Shown: piece after piece, positions 19,224 to 28,258 of the stretch
Layout: the number at the start of each line of letters is the position of its first letter
Position numbering within the stretch: position 1 is the stretch's first letter
Origin: Tsukamurella sp. PLM1
Lineage (GTDB): Bacteria > Actinomycetota > Actinomycetes > Mycobacteriales > Mycobacteriaceae
DNA length: 64,000 bases
Direction: 5' to 3'
NCBI RefSeq assembly: GCF_023168325.1
Contig: NZ_AP025688.1
Span: 1,798,001-1,862,000 of the forward strand
The notes under the pieces: generated by a model
Seen by the model: the letters and a program-made list of their open reading frames with translations, nothing else
What the model was told of the DNA's origin: nothing
Database searches by the model: none
Translations under genes and position numbers: made by a program

Positions 19224-20042
19224 TCAGAGGGGCACGATCTCGCTGCCGGCCACTTCGTCGGCCCGGAGCGTCACGTCGAGCGCGGCGATCCGGCCGTCCG
19301 CGGCGAACGTCACGTCGCCGATCAGGAGGTAGTCGTCGGCGCCGGGTAGCCGCACGGTGTAGCCGAGCAGGCCGTCCACCACCGCCACCAGCGCCGTCTT
19401 GGCCTTGAACAGGAACGCCTCCGCGATCGCGGGAGCGCCCGCCAGAACGGTCGACGGCGCACCGTCGGTGTGCGTGCGGAACACGGCGTCGGGGTCGAGC
19501 AGGTCGACCAGCGCGGTGAAGTCCCCGTCGCGCGACGCGGCGAGGAACGCGCGCACGGCGTCGGTGCGCGCGGCGTCCGGTCGTGGGGCCCCGGCCACGC
19601 GGCGACGGGCACGGCTCGCGAGCTGGCGGGTCGCGGCGGGGGTCTTGCCCAGGATCGTCGCGACATCGTCGAACGGCACCGCGAACACGTCGTGGAGCAC
19701 GAAGGCCACTCGCTCGGCGGGTGCGAGGTCATCGAGCACCGCGCCCATCGCGGCGCCCACGGACTCCGCAAGCTGTACCTCGTCGTCCGGGGCCGGCGCG
19801 GGATCCGCGGGGTCCACGTCGTCCAGCGGAGCCGTTTCGTGCCGCGCGCGCAGGCGATCCAGACAGATCCGCGAGACCACCGTGGTCAGCCATGCGGCCG
19901 GGGTGTCGACGGTGCCGCCGGACCGGTCGGCGCGCAGCCACGCCTCCTGCACGGCGTCCTCGGCGTCGGCGGCCGACCCGAGCATCCGGGTGGCCACCGC
20001 GAGCAGCCGCGGCCGGGCCTCTTCGAAGTCCTCGATATCCAT
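19224..20042 (-). CDS. ECF41-type RNA polymerase sigma factor with SnoaL-like C-terminus (SigJ-like)
   Basis: Extracytoplasmic-function sigma factor of 272 aa. Sigma region 2 is near residues 8-75 (RMLGSAADAEDAVQEAWLRAD), region 4 near 105-155 (LAPAERVAFVLHDVFAVPFDDVATILGKT). A fused SnoaL/NTF2-like domain from about residue 163 replaces an anti-sigma factor and tunes activity in ECF41 proteins. The divergent neighbour is a carboxymuconolactone decarboxylase-family gene, the classic ECF41 partner. Both genes are preceded by the ECF41 promoter motif (see 20044 and 20079), which implies positive autoregulation. Confidence 0.92.
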   Translation of the reverse strand: MDIEDFEEARPRLLAVATRMLGSAADAEDAVQEAWLRADRSGGTVDTPAAWLTTVVSRICLDRLRARHETAPLDDVDPADPAPAPDDEVQLAESVGAAMGAVLDDLAPAERVAFVLHDVFAVPFDDVATILGKTPAATRQLASRARRRVAGAPRPDAARTDAVRAFLAASRDGDFTALVDLLDPDAVFRTHTDGAPSTVLAGAPAIAEAFLFKAKTALVAVVDGLLGYTVRLPGADDYLLIGDVTFAADGRIAALDVTLRADEVAGSEIVPL

Positions 20043-20043
20043 G

Positions 20044-20070
20044 TGTCACATCCTCCGTCGTCGATCCGTC
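20044..20070 (+). promoter_or_regulatory. ECF41 promoter driving the CMD-family gene
   Basis: TGTCACA (20044-20050), exactly 16 bases, CGTC (20067-20070). This equals the published ECF41 target consensus. It lies 54 bases before the ATG at 20124. Confidence 0.8.
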
Positions 20071-20078
20071 AGAAGGAT

Positions 20079-20105
20079 GACGGGGCGAGCGCCCCGGATG
20101 TGACG
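20079..20105 (-). promoter_or_regulatory. ECF41 promoter driving the sigma factor's own gene
   Basis: On the minus strand CGTCACA (20105-20099), 16 bases, CGTC (20082-20079). It differs from the consensus TGTCACA in the first base only and reads towards the sigma gene. Confidence 0.7.
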
Positions 20106-20123
20106 GAACTTTAGGAGTAGACC

Positions 20124-20582
20124 ATGACCGCACGGATGACGAACCCCGCGATGGCCCTGCCCGGCGCGATGGATGCGCTGATGAAGCTGAGCGGCGCGAT
20201 CGCCGCGACCGGGCTGTCGCCCGACCTGCTGGAACTGGTGAACATGCGCGCCAGCCAGCTCAACAGCTGCAGCACGTGCCTCGACGGGCACTGGCGGATG
20301 GCTCGCAAGCACGGCGTGTCCGACGACAAGCTGTTCGCCGTCGGGGCGTGGCGGCACACGCCGTACTTCTCCGACGCGGAACGGATCGCGCTGGAGTTGA
20401 CCGAGGAGCTCACCGCGCTGGCGGGCAACCCGGAGGCGCTGCCCGACGCGCTCTGGGACGCGGCGGCCGACGAGTTCGACGCCGATCAGCTGGCCGCTCT
20501 CGTGCTGGCCATCGCCCAGATCAACCTGTGGAACCGGCTCAATCACGCCACCCGCCAGGAGGCGGGTGCCTGGCGGCCGTGA
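20124..20582 (+). CDS. carboxymuconolactone decarboxylase/AhpD-like protein (ECF41 partner)
   Basis: A 152 aa all-alpha protein of the CMD/AhpD superfamily. The redox motif is Cys49-Ser-Thr-Cys52 with His56 ([10 protein letters not shown]), as in peroxidase-type members, so a thiol-disulfide or peroxide-related role is likelier than decarboxylation. AGGAG precedes ATG 20124. Divergent from the ECF41 sigma factor and probably its main target, through the promoter at 20044. Its physiological substrate is unknown. Confidence 0.88.
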   Translation: MTARMTNPAMALPGAMDALMKLSGAIAATGLSPDLLELVNMRASQLNSCSTCLDGHWRMARKHGVSDDKLFAVGAWRHTPYFSDAERIALELTEELTALAGNPEALPDALWDAAADEFDADQLAALVLAIAQINLWNRLNHATRQEAGAWRP

Positions 20583-20587
20583 AACGA

Positions 20588-20627
20588 CGACGGTGCCCGC
20601 CCCTCGGGTGAGGGACGGGCACCGTCG
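20588..20627. terminator. hairpin between the CMD-family gene and ahpD
   Basis: 12-bp perfect outer stem CGACGGTGCCCG / CGGGCACCGTCG plus a mismatched inner extension and 6-base loop, between convergent stops. It has the same outer-stem sequence as the terminator at 19173. Confidence 0.75.
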
Positions 20628-20645
20628 AACGGGTGACGGGTGAGG

Positions 20646-21184
20646 TTAGACCGAGGCGCTCGCGAGGGCCTCGGCGGCGAAGACCGCCTGGGCGACGCCC
20701 GGACCGTCGCGGCCACCTTGACGGCCTCGAAGGCCTGCTCCTTGGTGAGGCCGGCCTTGCGGACCACGTCGTCGTGGGCGGCGACGCAGTGCTCGCAGCC
20801 GTTGATGGCCGAGACGGCGAGGCTCCACAGCTCGAAGTCGGTCTTGTCGACGCCGGGGTTGCCGATGATGTTCATCCGCAGGCCCATTCGGACCTGGGCG
20901 TAATCGTCACCGAGGAAGCCCTTCGCCCGGTAGGCCACGTTGTTCATGCCCATCACCGAGGCGGCGCCGAGGGCGGCCTGGTAGGCCTCCGCCGACAGGG
21001 TGTCGGCGGCCTCCTCGGCGATCTCGCGCAGCACGGTCGCGTTCTTGGTGGCCGCGGCCGAGGCGAGGAAGGTGCCCCAGAGCTGCTGCTCGGTCAACTC
21101 GGTCGAGCGGGACAGCGAGCTCAGGTTGAGCTTGAGGTCCTTGGCGTACTCGGGGACGGCGTTCTTGAGGTTGTCGATCGACAT
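20646..21184 (-). CDS. ahpD: alkyl hydroperoxide reductase partner AhpD (frameshifted near 20699)
   Basis: Thiol-disulfide reductase that recycles AhpC, about 178 aa. Catalytic Cys130, Cys133 and His137 (GCEHCVAAH) fall at the same numbers as in M. tuberculosis AhpD. The frame breaks at a CCC run (20698-20700), where VAATVR should continue [17 protein letters not shown] to the TAG at 20646. ahpD starts 4 bases after the ahpC stop on the same strand, so the pair is an operon divergent from oxyR. Confidence 0.93.
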
Positions 21185-21187
21185 GGC

Positions 21188-21775
21188 TTAGACGCTCTCC
21201 TTCAGCAGCTCGCCGGCGTTGATCGTCGGGTCGCCCTTCTTCCAGTTGCAGGCGCACAGCTCGTCCGACTGCAGGGCGTCGAGCACGCGGAGCACCTCGT
21301 CGACGTTGCGACCCACGGAACCGGCCGTCACGGAGACGAACTGGATCTCGTTGTTGGGGTCGACGATGAAGGTGGCGCGGTCCGCGACGCCGTCGGCGTT
21401 GAGGACGCCGGTGGCCTCGGCCAGCTCGCGCTTGAGATCCGAGAGCATCGGGAAGGGGAGGGTCTTGAGGTCCTCGTGCTGCGCGCGCCACTGGAAGTGC
21501 ACGAACTCGTTGTCGACCGAGGCGCCGAGCACCTGGGCGTCACGATCGGCGAACTCGTCATTGAGCTTGCCGAAGGCCGCGATCTCGGTGGGGCACACGA
21601 AGGTGAAGTCCTTCGGCCAGAAGAACACGATCTTCCACTTGCCCGCGTAGTCGTCGCTGGTGATGGTGGTGAAGTAGTCGTCGGGCTGCTGCGCGTCGAC
21701 CTTCGACAGGTCGCCGCCGATCACGGCGGTGAGGTTGAACTCGGGGAACTGGTCGCCGATCGTCTTCAGGGGCAC
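21188..21775 (-). CDS. ahpC: alkyl hydroperoxide reductase AhpC (peroxiredoxin)
   Basis: Peroxiredoxin that reduces organic peroxides and peroxynitrite, 195 aa. The peroxidatic Cys61 is in FTFVCPTEI; the C-terminal resolving cysteines are in ELCACNWKKGD, matching the three-cysteine mycobacterial AhpC. The GTG at 21775 is chosen because GAGGAG lies just upstream and it gives the M. tuberculosis start (PLKTIGDQFP); the frame is open further but the extension looks non-coding. It heads the ahpC-ahpD operon and faces oxyR across 121 bases. Confidence 0.96.
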   Translation of the reverse strand: MPLKTIGDQFPEFNLTAVIGGDLSKVDAQQPDDYFTTITSDDYAGKWKIVFFWPKDFTFVCPTEIAAFGKLNDEFADRDAQVLGASVDNEFVHFQWRAQHEDLKTLPFPMLSDLKRELAEATGVLNADGVADRATFIVDPNNEIQFVSVTAGSVGRNVDEVLRVLDALQSDELCACNWKKGDPTINAGELLKESV

Positions 21776-21896
21776 GGTAACTCCTCTAGGTGCAAGCGCC
21801 CGATGGGTGCGGGCTGTGTTCGTTTCTGGATCGATTCTGGCTTTCGAATCACATGCTTGTAAAGCAAAGGTGATCAATGGCACTACACTGATAGGT

Positions 21897-22817
21897 ATGT
21901 CCGATCAGGTTTATCAGCCGACCCTCGCGCAGTTGCGCGCGTTCGTCGCAGTGGCACGCTCGCGCCACTTCGGAACCGCCGCGACGTCGCTCGGAGTGAG
22001 TCAGCCGTCGCTGTCCCAGGCCCTCGCGTCCCTCGAGGCGGGACTGGGGGTGCAGCTGGTGGAGCGCAGTACCCGCAAGGTGCTCATCACCGAGGCCGGA
22101 ATGGCTCTGCTGGAACAGGCTTCGGGCATCGTCGCCTCCGCCGCGGAGCTCGTCAACAACGCCGCCGGCCTCACCGGGGAACTGCGCGGCAGCCTGCGGA
22201 TCGGGATGATCCCGACGGTGGCCCCGTACCGCCTTCCGGCGTTGCTGCCGAGGCTGCGTGCCGAAGTGGAGGACCTCGCGGTCACGGTCGTGGAGGACCA
22301 GACGGCGCGACTGCTCGACGCGCTCCGGTCCGGCCGGATCGACGTGGCCGTCGTGGCGCTGCCGGTGCTCAGCGCCGGTATCGCCGAGATCCCGCTGTAC
22401 GACGAGGAATTCGTGCTCGTGGTGCCGCCCGATCATCCGTTCGCGGGTCGGGACGACCTCACCGCCGACGACCTGACCGGGCTCCCGCTGCTCCTCCTCG
22501 ACGAGGGGCACTGCCTGCGCGATCAGGCGCTGGACCTGTGCCGGCAGGCGGAGGCAGGCGTGGGGGTCATCGGCGACACCCGCGCCGCGTCGCTCGCGAC
22601 CATCGTGCAGTGCGTTTCGGGAGATCTCGGCGTCACGTTGCTGCCCGAGCCGGCGGTGGCCGTCGAGTTGCGGGGGACGGATCTCGCGATCGCCCGGTTC
22701 GCCCCGCCCGCGCCCGGCCGCACCGTCGGCCTCGCCTACCGTGCGTCGAGCGCGAAGACCGACGGCTTTCAGCGCCTCGCGGCGATCGCCCGTGAGGCGG
22801 CGGGAACGTCGGTGTGA
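21897..22817 (+). CDS. oxyR: peroxide-sensing LysR regulator OxyR
   Basis: Redox-switched activator/repressor of ahpCD, 306 aa. LysR helix-turn-helix at residues 6-65 (FGTAATSLGVSQPSLSQALASLE). The sensor domain has Cys206 and Cys215 in GHCLRDQALDLC, nine residues apart as in E. coli OxyR Cys199/Cys208. The 121-base gap to ahpC is AT-richer than its surroundings. It contains an ATCA-N12-TGAT dyad just before the oxyR start that could be its binding site. Unlike in M. tuberculosis, oxyR is intact here. Confidence 0.94.
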   Translation: MSDQVYQPTLAQLRAFVAVARSRHFGTAATSLGVSQPSLSQALASLEAGLGVQLVERSTRKVLITEAGMALLEQASGIVASAAELVNNAAGLTGELRGSLRIGMIPTVAPYRLPALLPRLRAEVEDLAVTVVEDQTARLLDALRSGRIDVAVVALPVLSAGIAEIPLYDEEFVLVVPPDHPFAGRDDLTADDLTGLPLLLLDEGHCLRDQALDLCRQAEAGVGVIGDTRAASLATIVQCVSGDLGVTLLPEPAVAVELRGTDLAIARFAPPAPGRTVGLAYRASSAKTDGFQRLAAIAREAAGTSV

Positions 22818-22846
22818 GATCGCAGCGCCCGGCGTGGGATCGGGCC

Positions 22847-22948
22847 ATGACCGCAGCGACCCGCCCGCACCTCCTGTCGTTGGAGGAGTGGGACGCCTGG
22901 GGGAGGATGTCGTTCCCGATGCGCGTGGACCTCGAGTCGTTGCGCTGA
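22847..22948 (+). CDS. short ORF, 33 aa, possible gene remnant
   Basis: ATG 22847 to TGA 22948 encodes MTAATRPHLLSLEEWDAWGRM and a 12-residue tail. The LSLEEWDAW segment recalls the N-terminus of Uma2-type nucleases, but nothing of the rest of that fold is present. There is no obvious ribosome binding site. It could be a remnant, a real small protein or chance. Confidence 0.25.
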   Translation: MTAATRPHLLSLEEWDAWGRMSFPMRVDLESLR

Positions 22949-22964
22949 CGGTGCAGTGAGTGGC

Positions 22965-23692
22965 TCAGCGCCGGGGTCGCTTGGCGGACTTGCCTTTTGA
23001 CGGTCCCGGCGTCTTCCCGGCCGCGGCGCGGGCCGCCTGCTTGGCGAGAGTCTTCTCTCGTGCCGTGCGCTTCGGCGCGGGCTCCGCGCGGCCCCGAGAC
23101 GAGCCGGCCTTCCGCCCGCGCACGATGCCGATGAACTCCGCGACGGCCTCCGTCTGTTCGCCGGCTGGAACCGCGAGCCCGACCGCCGAGCCGGGCGCGT
23201 CGGTGACCGGCCGGTACGTCAGATCCTTGCGGTGGTGCAGGCGGGCGAGCGACTGCGGCACGATCAACACGCCCATCCCGGCGGCGACCAGCTCGACCGC
23301 CGCCTCGGTGGTGTCCGGCCGGTGCGCGACCGGCCGGCCGGCGCGCCGGACCAGTGCAGCGCGTCGTCGTGGGGGAGCAGCGTCGGCTCGTCGTCGAGGT
23401 CTGCGGCCGTCAGTTCGTCCGCCGCGGCCGCGTGGTGCTCCTTCGGGACCACCGCGACGACCTGTTCCTCGTACAGCGCGATCGTCGCCAGTCCGCTCGT
23501 GTCCGCGGGCAGGCGTAGGAGCGCCAGGTCGACGGTGCCCCCGCGCACCGCGTCCGCGGCGTCCGCGGCTGCGACCGGGACGAGTTCGAGCCGGACATCC
23601 GGATGTCGTTCGCCCCAGATCCGCGCCCACTTGGCGGGCGTGGCGCCGGGCACGTAGCCGAGTCGCAGCGACGGCGGGAGTGAGGAGGTCAC
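22965..23692 (-). CDS. LysR substrate-binding-domain protein without HTH, basic tail (frameshifted near 23335)
   Basis: About 242 aa. The sequence starts at GTG 23692 directly with the effector domain (LRLGYVPGATPAKWARIWGERHPDVRLELVP). It continues through LALLRLPADTSGLATIALYEEQVVAVVPKEH to AAVELVAAGMGVLIVPQSLARLHH. No helix-turn-helix precedes it: the next gene diverges 29 bases away. The C-terminus is strongly basic (KRTAREKTLAKQAARAAAGK and KGKSAKRPRR), possibly a nucleic-acid-binding tail. A GGCCGGCCGG repeat near 23335 has lost a base. It may be a ligand sensor working with another DNA-binding partner; that is inference. Confidence 0.75.
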
Positions 23693-23721
23693 TCCTGGAG
23701 GTTACCGATAGGCTGGCACCC

Positions 23722-24114
23722 ATGAGCAGGCCGAACTCGCAGTCCATGAAACCCGCCACCGCGGCGAAGAAGCTGGACGTGTATCTGCCGGCCACGCCCG
23801 CCGAGTTCCGGCAGGGTGACGTCACGCGCGACGAGATCGCCGCGCTGCAGGCAGATCCGCCGCAGTGGCTGCAGGACCTCCGCAAGAACGGGCCGCACCC
23901 GAAGAACCTCGTCGCGGCGAAACTGGGGGTGTCGATCGCGGGCCTGGCGCGCGGCGGGGTGGACGAGGCACTGACGTCCGAGCAGATCGCGGCGCTCAAC
24001 GCCGAGCCGCCGCAGTGGCTGGTCGACGAGCGCGCGACCTTCGCGGCCGCCCGCGCGGACGAGCAGCGGGTGGCCGAGGTGCGCGCGGCCCGCAACCGAC
24101 CCCGCCGGAAGTAG
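23722..24114 (+). CDS. DUF5997 family protein with two internal repeats
   Basis: Function unknown, 130 aa, highly charged. Two copies of a 16-residue motif occur exactly 50 residues apart: TRDEIAALQADPPQWL (35-50) and TSEQIAALNAEPPQWL (85-100). They suggest a duplicated helix-turn unit. KLGVSIAGLARGGV between them resembles a helix-turn-helix. It is divergent from the HTH-less LysR-like gene and could supply the missing DNA-binding function; this is speculative. ATG 23722 lies 29 bases from the divergent start. Confidence 0.75.
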   Translation: MSRPNSQSMKPATAAKKLDVYLPATPAEFRQGDVTRDEIAALQADPPQWLQDLRKNGPHPKNLVAAKLGVSIAGLARGGVDEALTSEQIAALNAEPPQWLVDERATFAAARADEQRVAEVRAARNRPRRK

Positions 24115-24226
24115 ACCCGGGCGGATATCCGCGATCCGGTGCCGCTGCACACCCTCATGTGTACGCTGTGAACATGGCGTGCGGAGCCGACGCGCGTCGT
24201 GGAGACGCAGCAGAGAGCGAGTCACC

Positions 24227-24693
24227 ATGTCCGAACAGATGTCCACCACCCGCGTCATCGCCGCGAGCCCCGAGCGGGTCTTCGCCGTCCTCGCCGATCC
24301 GGCGAACCACCAGGAGATCGAGCCCACCGATTGGGTCCGCGCCGCCGTGGACGTCGCACCGATCGACCACGTCGGGCAGATGTTCTCCGTGAACATGTAC
24401 CTGGAGCAGGCCGGCGGCGACTACGTGATGGAGAACAAGGTCACCGACTTCGAGCAGGACCGCGTCATCGGCTGGTGGCCCGGCCAGACCCCGCGGGTGG
24501 CACGTGGGAGGCCGGCGGCTGGTGGTGGCGGTACGACCTCGCGCCGTCGGGCGACGGCACGCAGGTCACGCTGACCTACGACTGGACCGACACCCCGCAG
24601 TCCTTCCGCGACTTCGTCGGCGCCATGCCGCCGTTCCCGCCCGAGTATCTCGACCAGTCGCTCGCGGGCCTCGACGCGGTGGTCCGCGGCTGA
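24227..24693 (+). CDS. SRPBCC-fold protein (frameshifted near 24491)
   Basis: A START/Bet v1-like hydrophobic-ligand-binding protein, about 155 aa. The N-terminal part has TRVIAASPERVFAVLADPANH, the typical polyketide-cyclase/SRPBCC opening. After RVIGWWPGQTP the frame breaks near 24491; with one more C it continues GGTWEAGGWWWRYDLAPSGDGTQVTLTYDW to VVRG. Convergent with the DUF3516 helicase, one base between stops. No ligand can be assigned. Confidence 0.82.
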
Positions 24694-24694
24694 C

Positions 24695-27187
24695 TCAGCC
24701 CGAGACCACCTCGACGTCGACGAGCACCACGTCGCCGCGCTCGTCGGAGGCCGGAAGGTCGACGACGGCGGTGATCGCCCAGCCGTGGTCGCCGTCGGGA
24801 TCGGCGATGGTCTGCCGCACCTTCCACGCCCGCGGCATCGACGTGTCGAGCGAGAAGAGCTGCGGGCCTCGGGCGTCCGCGCCCGTCTCGATGTCGTCGT
24901 ACTCCTCGTAGTAGTCGTCGAAGGCCGCGTACCAGTCGACGCCCGGGTCCATCTCGTCGAGCAGGTCGTACTCCTCCTCGGCGACGAGTTGCACCCGGCG
25001 GAACATCGTGTTGCGCACCATGACCGCGAACGCACGCTCGTCCGACGTGAGCGAGGTGGATCGTCCGATCTCGGGGGCGGAGGCGTGGGCCTTCACCGGG
25101 TCCGGCGAGGTCATCTCCTCCCACTCGTCGACCAGCGAGCTGTCGACGTACCGCACGAGCGCTCCGAGCCAGGCGATGTAGTCGTCCAGTTCGGGCGTGC
25201 GGACGGACTCGGGAACGGTGTGCCGCAGCGTCTTGAACGCGTCCGAGAGGTACCGCAGCACCGCGCCTTCGGAACGGCCCAACTGGTACTTCGACACCAG
25301 GTCGTTGAACGTCATCGCGCGTTCGATCATCTCGCGCACCACCGATTTCGGCGAGAGCTCGAACTGCGTCACCCACGCGTGCCCGGCGGCGTAGGTGGCG
25401 AACGCGGGAACGAGCAGGTCCTCCAACGGCTTCGGGTACGTGACGTCCTCGAGGAGCGTCATCCGCTCGTCGTAGTCGATGCCGTCGGCCTTCATCTCCG
25501 CCACCGCGGCGCCGCGTGCCGCGTTCTGCTGGGCCCGCAGCACGGGCCGCGGGTCGTCCAGCACGGACTCGATCACCGAGATCACGTCGAGGGCGTAATC
25601 GGGCGACTCGGCGTCCAGAAGCTCCAGCGCCGCCAGCGCGAACGGGGCCGGGCTGGTTCAGCGCGAAGTCCGGCTGCAGTTCGACGGTGAGCCGCACGTG
25701 CCGGCCGTCCTCGTCGGGGGCGTCCAGCTTCTCGACGACCCCGCCCTGCTCCAGCCCGCGGAACAGTGTGATCGCGGTACGGATGTGCCGCAACTGATTC
25801 CGCCGCGACTCGTGGTTGTCCTCAAGGAGGTGCCGCATCGAGTCGAAGCAGTTGCGCGGCCGCGCGATCACGTTGAGCAGCATCGAGTTGGTCACGGAGA
25901 ATCGCGAGGTGAGCGGCTCCGGGTCGGCGGCGACCAGTTTCTCGAACGTGGCCCTGCCCCAGGAGACGAATCCCTCGGGCGGCTTCTTGCGCTGGACCCG
26001 TTTGAGCTTGGCCGGGTCCCCGCCCGCCTTCGCCTCCCGGCGGGCGTTCTCGATCTCGTGCTCGGGCGCCGCGACGACGACGGTGCCAATCGAGTCGAAA
26101 CCGGCCCGCCCTGCGCGTCCGGCGATCTGGTGGAACTCGCGGGCACGGAGGTGACGGGTCCGCGTACCGTCGAACTTGGTCAGGCCCGTGAGGTAGACGG
26201 TGCGGATGGGCACGTTGATGCCGACGCCGAGGGTGTCGGTGCCGCAGATGACCTTGAGCAGCCCCTCTTGTGCGAGCTTCTCGACGAGGCGCCGGTACCG
26301 GGGAGCATGCCGGCGTGGTGCACGCCGATACCGGACCGGATGAGACGCGACAGCGTCTTGCCGAAGCCGGTGGTGAACTGGAAATCGCCGAGGGCGTCGG
26401 CGATCTCAGCCTTGTGCTCTTTGCTCGCCAGCGGCAGCGACATGAGCGCCTGGGCGCGCTCCGCCGCGGCCTGCTGGGTGAAGTGGACCACGTAGACGGG
26501 CGCCTGGTGGGTGGTGACCAGCTCGACGATCTGGTCTTGGATCGCCATCGTGGAGTAGGCGAAGTGGAGCGGCACCGGGCGCTCCGCCCCGGCGACGAGG
26601 ACGGTCTCCCGCCCGGTGCGCCGGGTGAGGTCCTCCTCGAAGAAGGAGGTGTCGCCGAGCGTCGCGGACATGAGCACGAACTGCGCGTGCGGCAGCTCGA
26701 TCAACGGCACCTGCCAGGCCCACCCGCGGTCGGGCTCGGAGTAGTAGTGGAACTCGTCCATCACCACCTGTTCGATGTCCGAGTCGGCGCCCTCGCGCAG
26801 CGCCAGGTTCGCGACGATCTCGGCGGTCGCGCAGACGATCGGTGCGTCGGCGTTCACGGCGGCGTCGCCCGTCACCATCCCGACGTTCTCCGTACCGAAG
26901 ACCTCACACAGCGCGAAGAACTTCTCGCTCACCAGGGCCTTGATCGGCGCGGTGTAGTAGGTGCGGCGCCCTTGCGCGAGCGCGGCGAACTGCGCCCCCA
27001 TCGCGACCAGGGACTTTCCCGAGCCGGTGGGCGTCGCCACGATCACGTTGGCGCCCGAGCACGCCGCGATCAGCGCCTCCTCCTGGGCCGGGTACGGCGT
27101 GATGCCGCGGCTGTCGGTCCACTCCAGGAAGGCCTCGAAGACCGCGTCCGCCGTCGGGTCGGCCGGGAGCAGGTCGATGAGGTTCAC
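24695..27187 (-). CDS. Ski2-like superfamily 2 helicase with DUF3516 C-terminus (two frameshifts)
   Basis: ATP-dependent RNA/DNA helicase of about 830 aa. Motif I ATPTGSGKS near residue 50, box II MDEFHYY, motif III MSATLGD and motif VI FHQIAGRAGRAG are all present. A DUF3516 domain occupies the C-terminal third (ending VVLVDVEVVSG). Frame breaks occur near 26301 (GGGG run; GMLP should continue RYRRLVEKLAQEGLLKVICG) and near 25650 (after FALNQP, before APFALAALELLDAESP). The family is widespread in actinobacteria; its RNA substrate is not known to me. Confidence 0.85.
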
Positions 27188-27220
27188 TCAACGCACTCTA
27201 CGTGCCGAGATCGTGGCCGC

Positions 27221-28189
27221 TCAGCCCAGCTCCTGGGCGGGCGCGGCGACGGTGACGCCGGCGGCCGACCGCAGCCCGTCGCGCAGGTGGGTGCGCGCCA
27301 ACCGTGCGGGCGACGTGGTCGTCAGGAAGTCCGTGAGCAGCGTGAGGAAGCGGTCCGGAGCCTCCGTCATGGGGAAGTGACCGACCCCGTCGAAGATCTC
27401 CACGCGCGCTGCGGGCAGGGCCTCGCGGAGTACTTCGGCGTGCGCAGCGGGGATGATCGAGTCGTCGGCGCCCCATGCGACGAGGGTGGGGACCTCGGCA
27501 GTGAGGTAGCAGCGGTCCAGCATGGTGACCACCTGGCCGCGCAGGTCCACCACGGACCGCAGCGTCCGCGCGAAGGCGTGCGGGGACGCCGTGTTCGGCA
27601 TCCGGTCGAGCGCGCGGCCCAGTTGCACGGCGTCGGGCCGAACCGGGTTCGGGACGGCCGCCGCGGCGAGCAGAGCGGTCGCGAGGACCTGCCTCGCACC
27701 GGGAAGTGCCGTGAGCGCGACCAGCTGCTCGGCGAACGGCAGCGAGAGGAGACGCAGGAGCGGCGAGACGTCATGGTCCACGCCGCCGGGCGCCACGAAG
27801 GCGATCCGCTCCACCATGTCCGGGTACTGGTAGGCGAACTGCCCCGCGACGCCGCCGCCCAACGAGTGGCCGACGACCGACACCCGGTCGACGTTCAGGT
27901 AGCACAAGAGGTCGCGCATGCCGTTGGCGAACGCGGCCACCGAGTAGTCGGCGCGCGGGCGGTCGGAGAGGCCGTGGCCCAACAGGTCCGGGGCGATCAC
28001 GGTGAACCGGTCGGTGAGTGGCGCGAGGACGGAGTCCCAGACCAGGGAGTTGTCGCCGATGCCGTGCAGCAGGAGCACCGCCGGGCCGGTACCCCCGATC
28101 CGGTACGCGCGGCGGTGCCCGTGGATCGTCGCGAAGCACAGGTCCGGGACGTACGGGCGCGCCCGGAAGGGCAGGACCTCGGAACTCAT
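27221..28189 (-). CDS. alpha/beta hydrolase, intact paralogue
   Basis: A 322 aa alpha/beta-fold hydrolase. Oxyanion region LLLHGIGDNSLVW, nucleophile elbow GHSLGGG, acid near WGADDSIIPAAH and catalytic His in GVGHFPMTEAPDRF. Related to mycobacterial Rv2715 by sequence style and position. It starts at ATG 28189 behind GAGGAGG. The neighbouring gene at 28259 is a clear paralogue (same IHGHRRAYRIGG start and PRADYS...FAN segment), so a tandem duplication is likely. Substrate unknown, probably a lipid ester. Confidence 0.9.
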   Translation of the reverse strand: MSSEVLPFRARPYVPDLCFATIHGHRRAYRIGGTGPAVLLLHGIGDNSLVWDSVLAPLTDRFTVIAPDLLGHGLSDRPRADYSVAAFANGMRDLLCYLNVDRVSVVGHSLGGGVAGQFAYQYPDMVERIAFVAPGGVDHDVSPLLRLLSLPFAEQLVALTALPGARQVLATALLAAAAVPNPVRPDAVQLGRALDRMPNTASPHAFARTLRSVVDLRGQVVTMLDRCYLTAEVPTLVAWGADDSIIPAAHAEVLREALPAARVEIFDGVGHFPMTEAPDRFLTLLTDFLTTTSPARLARTHLRDGLRSAAGVTVAAPAQELG

Positions 28190-28258
28190 CGCGGCCTCCT
28201 CACGTCCGACGTGACGGTCAGTGTGGGCGGGCGATGTTACGCGGGTGGCCTCCGCCGG

